Shown: one piece after another, positions 1 through 7,957 of the stretch
How positions within the stretch are numbered: the first letter of the stretch is position 1
Layout: every line of letters starts with the position of its first letter
NCBI GenBank assembly: GCA_029263355.1
Contig: JAJCXQ010000746.1
Span: 1-45,502 of the forward strand
Direction: 5' to 3'
Source of the DNA: Acidobacteriota bacterium
GTDB taxonomy: Bacteria > Acidobacteriota > Thermoanaerobaculia > Multivoradales > J023
DNA: 45,502 nucleotides
Program-made: the position numbers and the translations under genes
Notes under the pieces: generated by a model
What the model was told of the DNA's origin: nothing
The model's input: only the letters and a program-made list of their open reading frames with translations
Database searches by the model: none

Positions 1-582
1 ATCGCAGCGATTGGCAGACAGCTGATCCAGAAGGTCGAAGTCGACCCCGCAGCCGAAAGAGAATTCCACTACGCGACGGTCGAGAAAGTCTTTGCGCCGC
101 TCTGCGTGTTTACCGCTTGCTCAATGGCTTTTGCTCATGGATCCAATGATGTAGCCAACGGAGTCGGCCCTTTGGCTGCGGTGGTGAGCATTGCGCAGAG
201 TGGAGAGGTGGCCCAGAGTTCGGCGTTGCCGATCTGGATTCTCTTGCTTGGCGGCGGCGGCATCGTGCTCGGTCTCGCCACGATGGGCTACAAAGTCATG
301 CGCACGATCGGCAAGCGGATCACCGAACTGACTCCGAGCCGTGGATTCTGTGCCGAGTTGGCAGCAGCCGCCACCGTGGTGATCGCTTCGAGGCTCGGGT
401 TGCCGGTCTCGACGACTCACATCATTGTCGGCTCGGTGCTGGGAGTCGGGTTGGCACGGGGTATCGCCGCAATCGATCTAAGGGTTGTACTCGGTATTGT
501 CACCTCGTGGATAGTGACGTTGCCGATCGGTGCTGCTCTCGCCGCATTTTTCTTCTTTTTCTTCAAAGGTGTCTTCCTCTGA
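1..582 (+). CDS. Pit-family inorganic phosphate permease, C-terminal part (5' end outside window)
   Basis: The reading frame is open from base 1, so only the last ~193 residues are present. They hold the second copy of the Pit signature, AHGSNDVANGVGPLAAV, which in this family lines the phosphate/cation path. A second conserved segment, LGLPVSTTHIIVGSVLGVG, follows. Four hydrophobic spans are visible, around ILLLGGGGIVLGLATMGYK, the VSTTH helix, VVLGIVTSWIVTLPIG and the terminal AALAAFFFFFF. By family the protein sits in the inner membrane and moves phosphate with H+ or Na+, or as a metal-phosphate. A GTG at 106 is in frame but internal to the conserved domain, so it is not the start. The stop abuts the stop of the convergent kinase gene. 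The family call is secure; the ion and substrate range cannot be read from the sequence. Confidence 0.93.
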   Translation: MAAIGRQLIQKVEVDPAAEREFHYATVEKVFAPLCVFTACSMAFAHGSNDVANGVGPLAAVVSIAQSGEVAQSSALPIWILLLGGGGIVLGLATMGYKVMRTIGKRITELTPSRGFCAELAAAATVVIASRLGLPVSTTHIIVGSVLGVGLARGIAAIDLRVVLGIVTSWIVTLPIGAALAAFFFFFFKGVFL

Positions 583-1866
583 TCACACCGCCGGCGGCAA
601 GATGTCCGCTGACCAGCTGAGCTGCTGCTCGGACGCTAAGCGATCAAACTCTTGGGCCGACTCGAAGGCTGTAGGCCGCTGTTTCGGATCCGTAGAGAGC
701 AGGGCCAGAACCAGCCCTTCGAGCTCGGACGGGGTGTTGACATATTCGTGGATCGGCTTGATCTTGCCCTGCAGCGTATTGTGAATCGTCTCGCGTAACG
801 TGGCTCCAGTGAGCGGGTGGACGCCGGTGAGGCTTTCGTAGATCGTCGCCCCCAGACCGAAGAGATCACCGGGTTTTGAATAAGGCCTGGCGTTCATCAC
901 CTCCGGTGGAACGTAGCCGGGAGTCCCCGAGATTTCACCTGAGTCGATGGCGAGAGCCGAGACGACAAAAGCGAGGCCGAAGTCGCTGACCTTGATGGCG
1001 CCGTCACGTCCGAGGAGCACATTGCCAGGCTTGACGTCGCGGTGGATGACCTCGCTCTCATGGGCCAAAGTCAGCCCTTTCGCAATCGCGGCAGCCATAG
1101 GAATGACCCGCTCTGCAGGCAACGGACCGCCAGTCCGCAGAACGTCGCGCAGGCTCAGGCCGTCCACCAACTCCATGGCGATGAATGCCGAACGCTCGAC
1201 GCCTCCCATATCGTAGACCACGATGATGTTGGGGTGGCTGAAGCGGGCGATGGTGATCGCCTCGTTGCGTAATTGTTCGAGCAGTTCCTGGCGCTGGTCC
1301 ATCGAGCTCGACGGCTCCAGGCGGATAGTTTTGAGGGCGACTTGACGCTCGAGGCGCGGGTCACGGCCACGATAGACCGTACCCATCGAGCCCTGACCGA
1401 TGACGTCGAGGACTTCGTAGCGACCAAACCGTAACCGATTGTCGTCTGGGGCGTCGGTGACCACTTCGTTTGCAGGCTCTGCGGCCAGAGCTGGGTCACG
1501 GCGACGCCAGGAAAGCAAGCGTGCGATCCGCAGGACGAGCTCAGCGGGCTCGAAAGGTTTGACCATGTAATCATCGGCGCCTTCGACCAACCCGCGAGCT
1601 CGGTACTCTTGGCCGCCGAGGCCTGATAAGAACAAAATCGGCAAGGTTGACGTCACCGGATCTCCACGCAGCTCGTTTAGGATCTCGAAGCCAGACTTGG
1701 GCATGTTGACGTCGAGAACGATCGCGTCGATACCCGGTTGCGACGCGATCGAATGGACCGCGGTCGCATCGCCGGTGGCGACCACTGTGTGTCCGGCATC
1801 CTCGAGCACGAGAGTGACAAGGTCGAGTACCTGAGGGTCGTCGTCGCTGACGAGAAGCTTCGCCAA
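583..1866 (-). CDS. Receiver-domain / serine-threonine protein kinase fusion
   Basis: Residues ~1-120 form a response-regulator receiver: the acidic pair in LLVSDDDPQ, the phospho-acceptor Asp in AIVLDVNMPKSG and the Lys in DDYMVKPFEP. A Hanks-type kinase follows after a ~30-residue linker: glycine loop IGQGSMGTVYRG, VALK lysine, HRDVKPGNVLLG catalytic loop, DFGLAF, and SGTPGYVPPEV in the activation segment. All catalytic residues are present, so the kinase is probably active. No membrane segment is seen, so it is likely cytosolic. I chose the TTG at 1866 because the receiver begins immediately after it. An ATG at 2025 is in frame but adds 53 basic, unconserved residues. Neither start has a strong Shine-Dalgarno sequence. 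The gene is divergent from a sigma54 activator, a plausible partner. Phosphorylation of the receiver presumably sets kinase output (inference). Confidence 0.9.
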   Translation of the reverse strand: MAKLLVSDDDPQVLDLVTLVLEDAGHTVVATGDATAVHSIASQPGIDAIVLDVNMPKSGFEILNELRGDPVTSTLPILFLSGLGGQEYRARGLVEGADDYMVKPFEPAELVLRIARLLSWRRRDPALAAEPANEVVTDAPDDNRLRFGRYEVLDVIGQGSMGTVYRGRDPRLERQVALKTIRLEPSSSMDQRQELLEQLRNEAITIARFSHPNIIVVYDMGGVERSAFIAMELVDGLSLRDVLRTGGPLPAERVIPMAAAIAKGLTLAHESEVIHRDVKPGNVLLGRDGAIKVSDFGLAFVVSALAIDSGEISGTPGYVPPEVMNARPYSKPGDLFGLGATIYESLTGVHPLTGATLRETIHNTLQGKIKPIHEYVNTPSELEGLVLALLSTDPKQRPTAFESAQEFDRLASEQQLSWSADILPPAV

Positions 1867-2227
1867 TGGTGTCTTTCGGAGTCGAAGAGAGAGGGGGGTG
1901 GCAAATGGAGCGATGCGGATCTGCGCTGGGATCCAGGCGATTTTAGCCGATTCCTTGTTTCTTTTCGCCTTAAAGAGTTTTCGAATTCCGACCGGACGGT
2001 CTAAAGACTGTACATAGGTGCGCATTGCGGTGTCTGTTGCCTGTAAGCTCTAAGAAAATCGGGTGGAGGCTGTTGGTTTTGCTGTTACTGTTTTGCTTTT
2101 GCTGTGGTGTCTTGGCATTCTCCTGAAGACCGCATAGCCTTGGATGGCTTATTCCTGAAGACAGCTCAACTTGAAGACGGTACACTCACAATCTAGGATC
2201 TTGTGCAGGCCACAGAATTGAAGACCA

Positions 2228-2286
2228 CGGTGGCGCGCAAAACGGTGGCGCGCAAAGTGGTGGCGCAAACGGCGGTGGCCCGCAGA
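2228..2286. repeat. 15-bp tandem repeat, four imperfect copies, upstream of the sigma54 activator
   Basis: Copies with core GGTGGCGCGCAAA begin at 2228, 2243, 2258 and 2273, an exact 15-bp period. The last two copies are degenerate. The array ends about 65 bp before the ATG at 2351. The rest of the 1867-2350 gap holds four scattered TGAAGAC motifs (about 2124, 2155, 2172 and 2219) and no clear sigma70 promoter that I can defend. The array could be an activator-binding array or simply replication slippage. Confidence 0.7.
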
Positions 2287-2350
2287 GCACAGCTGTGGGC
2301 TTTTGATCGCCGGTTAACAGATTGCGGATCGGGGCGGAGGGTCGACGGTC

Positions 2351-3742
2351 ATGCCAGCTAAGTCAGTTCGGGTTTTGTTGATGGACGGCGAGCGGCCCCT
2401 CAAGATGTTGCTCGAGCGGGAATTGCCCGGCAACATGTCGACTGCCGTTGCGATTCAGTCCGGCGAAGAAGCTGCGGATCTAGTCAACCGCCAGTTGGAT
2501 ACCAGCCAGCTCGACTTCGAGGTGCCCAGTGTCGGGCGAATCGAGACCCGGCATCGCCAACGAAGTGGAGCCGGCTTCGATCTGGTTGTGCTCGAGAGCC
2601 TGGAAACCCAAGATAGCGCCGGAGATGGCAATACGGCAGATGCTGGCAGAGGAGCGGCTGCCTCCGAGGCGGCGGCCTACCTCGACAGTGTCGACTCTGA
2701 GTTTTTGACTCGGCCGTTGAAGGCGTCGGACTTACACCTCGTTGCGAAGGAGGCGAAGGCGCGTCTCGACAGTCAGCGGAAGCCGCCTGCTCCGACCATC
2801 CGCACGGCTGCTGGTCAGCCATTTGTCTTTCAGAGCCAGGCGATGATCGACCTGATGGCGATCGTCGATCGGGTTGCGGCTGGCTCAGCTTCGATCCTGA
2901 TCCAAGGTGAGACCGGTACCGGTAAGACTTTGATCGCACGCGAGGTTCATGCTGCCAGTCCGCGGGCCGGCCAGCGGTTCGTGGCGATCAATTGCAGCGC
3001 CTTTCAAGAACATCTGCTCGAGAGCGAGATCTTTGGCCATGAGAAGGGGGCTTTTACCGGCGCTGTTGTTGCAAAGCCCGGTCTTTTCGAGCTTGCAGAC
3101 CGCGGTACCCTTTTCCTCGACGAAGTGGGGGATATGTCGTCTGCCATGCAGGCAAAACTCCTGCAAATTCTTGACGATGGCGAGTTGCGTCGGGTCGGCG
3201 GTACCAAAACCCGCAAAGTCGACGTGCGGATCATCGCGGCCAGCAACAAAGATCTTAAAACCGAAGTTCGGGAAAAGCGGTTCCGGGAGGATCTGCTCTT
3301 TCGTCTCAATGTCATTCGCCTCACGGTGCCGCGACTGGCGGAGCGCCGTGAAGACATCCCGGCCCTCATCGTACACTTCCTCAACCGTTTCCGTTTACCC
3401 GGCGGCCCATTCAAATCCATGTCGCCGGAAGCGACACAGATTCTGATCGCCTACTCCTGGCCCGGCAACGTGCGGGAACTGGCCAATACCGTCGAGGGGC
3501 TCATGCTGCTCGCCCCAGGGGATGTGATCCGAGCAGAGGATCTGCCGCCCAATTTGCGGCCGGCAGCGCCTCTGAAGCTCGACGGCACGGAATCTCCCCT
3601 GCCGCTGTCGGAGATCGAGCGCCTGCACATTATTAGCGCGTTGCGCTTCACCGAGGGCAAGAAAGCGCCTGCGGCCCGGCTGTTGAAGATCGATGTCAAG
3701 ACTTTGAGCAACAAGATCAAAGGTTACGAGATCGAGCTTTGA
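2351..3742 (+). CDS. Sigma54-dependent transcriptional activator with degenerate receiver domain
   Basis: This is an enhancer-binding protein of 463 residues. The AAA+ core has Walker A GETGTGKT (~186-193), the sigma54-contacting loop GAFTGA (~233-238) and Walker B GTLFLDEVGD. The arginine-finger region and the SWPGNVREL motif follow. A Fis-type helix-turn-helix closes the protein (AARLLKIDVKTLSNKIKGY). The N-terminal ~140 residues are laid out like a receiver (VRVLLMDGERPLK, then FDLVVLESLE), but the phospho-acceptor position appears to be Glu82. The usual K-P near 121 reads TRPLK, and a low-complexity Gly/Ala insert sits at ~87-108. Aspartate phosphorylation is therefore unlikely, and the domain may be constitutive or controlled by another partner. 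A GGAGGG sequence about 10 bp upstream supports the ATG. The gene is divergent from the receiver-kinase. Confidence 0.92.
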   Translation: MPAKSVRVLLMDGERPLKMLLERELPGNMSTAVAIQSGEEAADLVNRQLDTSQLDFEVPSVGRIETRHRQRSGAGFDLVVLESLETQDSAGDGNTADAGRGAAASEAAAYLDSVDSEFLTRPLKASDLHLVAKEAKARLDSQRKPPAPTIRTAAGQPFVFQSQAMIDLMAIVDRVAAGSASILIQGETGTGKTLIAREVHAASPRAGQRFVAINCSAFQEHLLESEIFGHEKGAFTGAVVAKPGLFELADRGTLFLDEVGDMSSAMQAKLLQILDDGELRRVGGTKTRKVDVRIIAASNKDLKTEVREKRFREDLLFRLNVIRLTVPRLAERREDIPALIVHFLNRFRLPGGPFKSMSPEATQILIAYSWPGNVRELANTVEGLMLLAPGDVIRAEDLPPNLRPAAPLKLDGTESPLPLSEIERLHIISALRFTEGKKAPAARLLKIDVKTLSNKIKGYEIEL

Positions 3743-3766
3743 ACGCCCCTCTCTAGGTGCTTTTGC

Positions 3767-4156
3767 CTATAGAAGGCTCTTGCGCAGTTGTTCGAGCTCT
3801 CGCCGCTGCTTCTTCGAAGGTCGACCAGTGCCTTTGTCGCGTTGTGCAGGTAGCCGACGCAACAGCCTCTCCATCTCGTCGAGCTGTGGCCGCGGCGGAC
3901 TGAGATCCTCGAAGACCCGCTTCGCCTCGGCCTTGGGTAGAGGGCGGTCACGCAGCTCTTTAACGACGAGTACCCGGGTCCAATCACCGATCTCGATCTC
4001 CACCTGGTCTTCCAAGACAAGTCGCCGATGAGGCTTAGCGGTGGCGCCGTTGACCTTCACCCGGCTGAGAGTGCAGGCATGCGTCGCTTTGGACCGTGTC
4101 TTGAAGACCCGCGCGACCTGTAACCATTTGTCGAGACGAACGACTGGATCTGACAT
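3767..4156 (-). CDS. hslR: S4-domain RNA-binding protein (HslR-like)
   Basis: The protein has 129 residues. An S4 fold fills residues ~6-55 (RLDKWLQVARVFKTRSKAT, then VKVNGATAKPHRRL), followed by a strand-rich part (EIGDWTRVLVVKEL) and a basic, helical tail. Length and order match the HslR family, which in E. coli binds stalled 50S subunits carrying nascent chains. No heat-shock promoter was recognised, so the physiological role is transferred from the family. The ATG at 4156 lies 11 bp after the stop of arsC on the same strand, so the two are probably cotranscribed. The stop is 24 bp from the end of the convergent sigma54 activator. Confidence 0.85.
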   Translation of the reverse strand: MSDPVVRLDKWLQVARVFKTRSKATHACTLSRVKVNGATAKPHRRLVLEDQVEIEIGDWTRVLVVKELRDRPLPKAEAKRVFEDLSPPRPQLDEMERLLRRLPAQRDKGTGRPSKKQRRELEQLRKSLL

Positions 4157-4167
4157 TGTCGCGATCC

Positions 4168-4677
4168 TCAGCGCTGAGAGACAGAATGTGAGTCGTTGCC
4201 GATCCTACGCAGCTCCGTCGTCAACTCGTCGCGACTGAGTCGTTCGATCGGTAGAGTTAGAAATGCCAGTACTCGGTGATGAATCTGATCTGCCACCCGA
4301 CGGAACAGGGCTTCGGTTTGTGCGTCGTCACCGCCCTGGCCCGCAGGGTCGGGTGAGCCCCAGTGAACCTGGATTGCTGAGCTCGACGGCAGCAGCGGAC
4401 AGGTGTCTCGAGCATGGTCGCAGACGGTGATCACGAGATCCAACTCGATGCCCGCAATGGCCTCCCATGACTTGCTCGTGGCGCTGGCGGCATCGATGCT
4501 GTAGACCTCCCGCAAGACCCGCAAGGCCATCGGATGTACCTTTCCGGTCGGCTCAGCGCCGGCGCTGAAGGTTTCGACCCGGGGATCCAAGGCACGTAGG
4601 AGATACTCCCCTAAGATGCTCCGGGCCGAGTTACCCGTGCACAAGAAGAGAACTTTGAGCTTTCTGCGATCGTTCAT
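4168..4677 (-). CDS. arsC: Arsenate reductase / low-molecular-weight protein tyrosine phosphatase family
   Basis: The protein has 169 residues with the P-loop CTGNSARS (C-x5-R, Cys13 and Arg19) directly after the first strand. A second motif, VCDHARDTCP, supplies the Cys pair used by thioredoxin-coupled arsenate reductases. The substrate region HWGSPDPAG follows. In this family arsenate is reduced through a Cys cascade regenerated by thioredoxin; a plain phosphatase would lack the second Cys pair. There is no arsR, arsB or acr3 in view, so arsenic resistance would rely on genes elsewhere. The C-terminal ~25 residues (TELRRIGNDSHSVSQR) are an unconserved tail. The gene leads a two-gene unit with the S4 protein and is divergent from the K+ channel gene. 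Confidence 0.9.
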   Translation of the reverse strand: MNDRRKLKVLFLCTGNSARSILGEYLLRALDPRVETFSAGAEPTGKVHPMALRVLREVYSIDAASATSKSWEAIAGIELDLVITVCDHARDTCPLLPSSSAIQVHWGSPDPAGQGGDDAQTEALFRRVADQIHHRVLAFLTLPIERLSRDELTTELRRIGNDSHSVSQR

Positions 4678-4731
4678 GACGGTAATTGCCAGGTTACGGA
4701 GTTGTGTTGCTCGGGGGTTACAATCGTATCT

Positions 4732-6360
4732 ATGAGCAGAGCCCGCAAGCGACTCCTAATTCTCATCGCCATCCTACCTCTGGTGGTGCTGATGGCTGCC
4801 CTCACGTATCAGGCAGGAATGAAGTTTTTCGAAGGAGAGGAGCGAGACTTCTGGAGTGCTCTCGAGTTTGCCGCCGAGACGGTGACCACCACTGGTTACG
4901 GCGCTGATGCCGACTGGCAGCATCCGGTCATGGTGCTTTACGTCATTAGCTTACAGTTTGTTGGCTTGGTGCTGTTCTACATGATTGTTCCGATGTACCT
5001 CATCCCGTTCTTCGAGGAACGATTCGAGGCTCGCCTGCCGCGGCAGGCGCCAAAACTGAAGGATCACGTCGTCATCTATCGCTTCGGGCCGTTGGTAGAA
5101 ACCTTGACCGAAGAGCTTCAACGGTCGGGCATGCCGATGTTGATCATCGAACACGACGCGAACCTGGCGCGGCGTCTGCTCGAGGACAAGTTGCCCGTCA
5201 TTTATGCCGACCAGGTCAGCACGGCGCTTGATCGGGTTCATCTCGATCGTGCCCGGGTCTTGATCGGCAACGGCAGCGATGAAGAGAACGCTGCGATGAT
5301 GCTGACCGCGCAACAGCAAGGGTTCCAAGGCGAGGTGCTCGCCCTGGTCGAAGAGCCCTACCATCGTAAACCGATGCGTTTGGCCGGCGCGACTGCGGTC
5401 TATACGCCTCGCCACGTGCTGGGCGCGGCGTTGGCGGCGCGGGCGAGCCATCGCATCAGTCCGCGGGTGAGTGGTATTCAACAGCTCGGCCGTCGGCTGC
5501 GCGTCGCCGAGATTCCGGTAGGAGTGGGCAGCGAAATTGCGGGACAGACCCTGGCCGAGGCCAAGATCGGTCAGCGCACTGGCGCCATCATCATCGGCCA
5601 ATGGCACAACGGGCGACTCGAGGCCGAGCTTGACGCTGCGACACTCCTCGAGCCCCGATCTATCCTGGTATCACTGGGCAGTGAGGAGAGCCTCGCACGA
5701 TTGACTGAGATCACGGTCGGTGACCGTGGAGCCACGAAGGTCGGCGGATCGTTCATTGTTGCGGGTTTCGGCGAAGTTGGCCGTAAGGTCTGTCAACTAT
5801 TGAACGATGCTGGCGAGACGGTGGTGGTGATCGATCAGCACGGCAGCCCTGGAGTTGATGTCGAGGGCGACGTTCTAGAGCCGGGGGTGCTCGAGGCCGC
5901 CGATATCGCCGAAGCTCAGACGGTTATTCTGGCTCTGGACAATGATTCCAGCACGTTGTTTGCGACTGTCATCGTCAAGGACCAAGCGCCGGATGTTACG
6001 GTCATTGCAAGGGTCAACGAGGCCGACAACGTCGAGCGAATTCACCACGCCGGAGCTGATTTTGCGCTGTCGATCAGTCAGGTCTCCGGCCAGTTACTCG
6101 CCCACCGACTGTTACAGCAAGAGGCAATTGCGGTTGATCCGCAACTGCGAGTGCTCAAGACAACGGCTACCCGTCTCGCTGGCCGTCGACCTGCAAGCCT
6201 CGACGTCCGCCAACGCACCGGGTGCTCAGTGGTCGCGGTGGAACGAGGAGACGACTTGATCGTTGAGCTCGATTCCGAGTTTCGATTTCGGTCCGACGAT
6301 CTGGTCTACGTCTGTGGGTCCAGCGCGTCGACTCAGCGGTTCGCTGAGGACTATAGTTGA
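4732..6360 (+). CDS. Two-TM potassium channel with two cytosolic RCK (TrkA-N/TrkA-C) modules
   Basis: Two membrane helices (LLILIAILPLVVLMAALTY and VMVLYVISLQFVGLVLFYM) flank a pore loop with the K+ filter TVTTTGYGAD. Two RCK repeats follow. The first Rossmann fold reads VVIYRFGPLVETL and has lost the GxGxxG dinucleotide motif. The second keeps it (FIVAGFGEVGRK). Each is followed by a TrkA-C-like part. This is the layout of MthK/GsuK-type ligand-gated channels, except that the tandem RCKs are in one chain. The ATG at 4732 is preferred over an in-frame TTG at 4702, which would add ten residues before the first helix. The 3' end overlaps the convergent methyltransferase gene by 10 bp. The gating ligand is unknown. 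Confidence 0.92.
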   Translation: MSRARKRLLILIAILPLVVLMAALTYQAGMKFFEGEERDFWSALEFAAETVTTTGYGADADWQHPVMVLYVISLQFVGLVLFYMIVPMYLIPFFEERFEARLPRQAPKLKDHVVIYRFGPLVETLTEELQRSGMPMLIIEHDANLARRLLEDKLPVIYADQVSTALDRVHLDRARVLIGNGSDEENAAMMLTAQQQGFQGEVLALVEEPYHRKPMRLAGATAVYTPRHVLGAALAARASHRISPRVSGIQQLGRRLRVAEIPVGVGSEIAGQTLAEAKIGQRTGAIIIGQWHNGRLEAELDAATLLEPRSILVSLGSEESLARLTEITVGDRGATKVGGSFIVAGFGEVGRKVCQLLNDAGETVVVIDQHGSPGVDVEGDVLEPGVLEAADIAEAQTVILALDNDSSTLFATVIVKDQAPDVTVIARVNEADNVERIHHAGADFALSISQVSGQLLAHRLLQQEAIAVDPQLRVLKTTATRLAGRRPASLDVRQRTGCSVVAVERGDDLIVELDSEFRFRSDDLVYVCGSSASTQRFAEDYS

Positions 6361-7070
6361 GGCTCACTGGACGAGCTGCGCTTCGATTTATGGGCACGCA
6401 GGCAAAACAAGACGGGTGAGCCTTCCCACAACACCTCTTCCATCGCCTCGATGATGAGACCTTGGCGCCCGAGTTCCCGGACGTAGTCCGAGAAGAGATG
6501 AAGGTGTTGGGTGATGGTATGGGTTTCACCACTCTCCGAGTCTTTGAACGTCCGCTGCCATCCGCGTAGAGTGGCGAAGGGGTGAAAGTCCGAAACCACG
6601 AGAGCTCCACCGGGGCGAAGGGCATTCCCGATCGCCGCCAGGGCGCGGTCTAGATGCTCGACATGTCCCAGCACCAAGGCGCCGACCACCAGGTCGAAGC
6701 TGTGACGGCGAAAGGGCAAGCTTTTGCTAGCGGTGCTGATCAGCTTGGGACCCTCGTAACACTCTCGGTCGACCAGCATGGCTAGCGACAAGTCGCTGGC
6801 AATGGCCTGAGCCGCTCCTTGTTCCATCGCTAGTTGCGAGATTCTCCCCTTGCCGCAGCCGAGATCAAGGACCCGCCGACCCGTAACGTCGGGGAGCAAC
6901 TTTGCGAGAACTGGGGCTTCGAGCTGTTGGAAGGCATTCGGCTCGCGCCCATAGCTGCTGGCCCAGCGACGATAGCCTTCCGCGGCAGACAACACCTCAT
7001 GAGAAGTGGCCGAGTTTCTCTTTGGCTGTCGCCACCTCTTGAACCAGCCTGTGTTCAACCAATGCGTCAT
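6351..7070 (-). CDS. Class I SAM-dependent methyltransferase
   Basis: Motif I VLDLGCGKGRI binds SAM. It is followed by the acidic end of strand 2 (AIASDLS), a motif-II-like FDLVVGALVLGHVEHLD and the LRPGGALVVSDFHP loop. The fold matches the Methyltransf_11/UbiE-BioC group, and the phrase YGREPNAFQQLE before the domain resembles BioC-like enzymes. No substrate can be assigned, because no biotin, quinone or arsenic-methylation genes are adjacent. The ATG at 7070 is preferred; an in-frame TTG at 7139 would add 23 residues of unclear value. The gene is convergent with the channel gene (10-bp overlap) and downstream of the HhH gene on the same strand. Confidence 0.88.
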   Translation of the reverse strand: MTHWLNTGWFKRWRQPKRNSATSHEVLSAAEGYRRWASSYGREPNAFQQLEAPVLAKLLPDVTGRRVLDLGCGKGRISQLAMEQGAAQAIASDLSLAMLVDRECYEGPKLISTASKSLPFRRHSFDLVVGALVLGHVEHLDRALAAIGNALRPGGALVVSDFHPFATLRGWQRTFKDSESGETHTITQHLHLFSDYVRELGRQGLIIEAMEEVLWEGSPVLFCLRAHKSKRSSSSEPQL

Positions 7071-7157
7071 CCGGTGGCCACCGTCAACTTGCTTAGATTG
7101 CAACCAGCCAGCCAAGGCTCTTGCAGATGTTTGTGCCAAGACAAGTCTGTAGCGCAG

Positions 7158-7730
7158 CTACTTCTTTTTGTTTTTGCCCTTCTTACTTTTTTCCTTCTTC
7201 CCGCCTGCCTTTTTGTCTTGTGTCTTCTTGTTGCTGTCTTTTTTTCTTTTGGGCGTCGACTTGCCGTCTTTCTTGGTCTTCTTGGCTGCCTTAGTCTCAG
7301 CGCTGGTTTTGGTTTTGTCTTTTCCTTGGTTCTTGGCTTTCTTCTTCTTCTTAGCGCTATCAGACTTCTTGCTGGCTTTTGACACAGTCTTCTTGTCGGC
7401 GTTGGCCTTATTCTTTTTGTTGGCTTTTGCTTTCTTGGGCTTCTCAGGCCAGGGGCTAGGTGACGTTGCCGCTGGAGTCTCGTCTGAGGGATCTGCCGTG
7501 GAGGCACCGGCGGGTGGCGCTGCTGAGTCTTCTGTTTTCTCTACCGCGAGCAACATGGAGGCCGCTTGGCGGACTGCGGTCGCGCGAGCGGGTCCGAAAC
7601 CAGGCACCGCCGCGATATCTTCGATCGAAGCTGCAGCGAGGGCTTCGGCTGAGTCGAGACCGTGGGCTGCAAGGTGCTTGGCGGTGGCAGGACCTACACC
7701 ATTGACTGCCGTGAGTTGGGTTTGAGACAT
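7158..7730 (-). CDS. Helix-hairpin-helix protein with long Lys-rich, histone H1-like tail
   Basis: Residues ~5-60 contain two HhH motifs, LTAVNGVGPATAKHL and IAAVPGFGPARATAV, typical of non-sequence-specific DNA binding. A short Ala/Pro/Ser linker (~65-95) leads to about 95 residues made almost entirely of Lys, Ala, Ser, Thr, Asn and Gly, ending KKGKNKKK. The tail resembles eukaryotic H1 and the tails of bacterial nucleoid proteins. The likely role is chromosome binding or compaction (inference). The ATG has GGAGAGGAG about 8 bp upstream. The repetitive tail also makes a hydrophobic-looking antisense frame, which is an artefact of Lys codons. Confidence 0.85.
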   Translation of the reverse strand: MSQTQLTAVNGVGPATAKHLAAHGLDSAEALAAASIEDIAAVPGFGPARATAVRQAASMLLAVEKTEDSAAPPAGASTADPSDETPAATSPSPWPEKPKKAKANKKNKANADKKTVSKASKKSDSAKKKKKAKNQGKDKTKTSAETKAAKKTKKDGKSTPKRKKDSNKKTQDKKAGGKKEKSKKGKNKKK

Positions 7731-7957
7731 CTAGAGCTCCTCTCCGTCATAGGGTGAATCTAGCGCGGATTATCTCCATTCCAGACCCTCGAGAACAAGG
7801 CCGATCGAGAGTAGACGGGTCGGTGGTCCTCAGGCGGAGGGTGATCTTGGAGATCGCGTCCGGGGGCTAGATATTCATGGTGCCGTTGCCAGCGATTTGG
7901 AACCAGCGTTTTCTCAACGGAGGTCCGTTTGCCGGTGGCGCTGAGCAGGCCGGCCTG
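7731..7957. other. Intergenic gap without recognised features
   Basis: The gap lies between the 3' end of the deacylase gene and the start of the HhH gene, both on the minus strand. Apart from the HhH ribosome binding site next to 7730, I see no strong hairpin, promoter or small gene. Confidence 0.5.

Noticed and set aside
4702..4731. TTG start for the K+ channel
   Set aside because: It adds ten unconserved residues; the ATG at 4732 begins with a basic segment directly before the first membrane helix.
7168..7725. 185-residue plus-strand frame that looks like a membrane protein
   Set aside because: It is the exact antisense of the Lys-rich HhH protein; AAG/AAA codons read backwards give Leu/Phe. 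The minus-strand gene has the ribosome binding site and HhH motifs.
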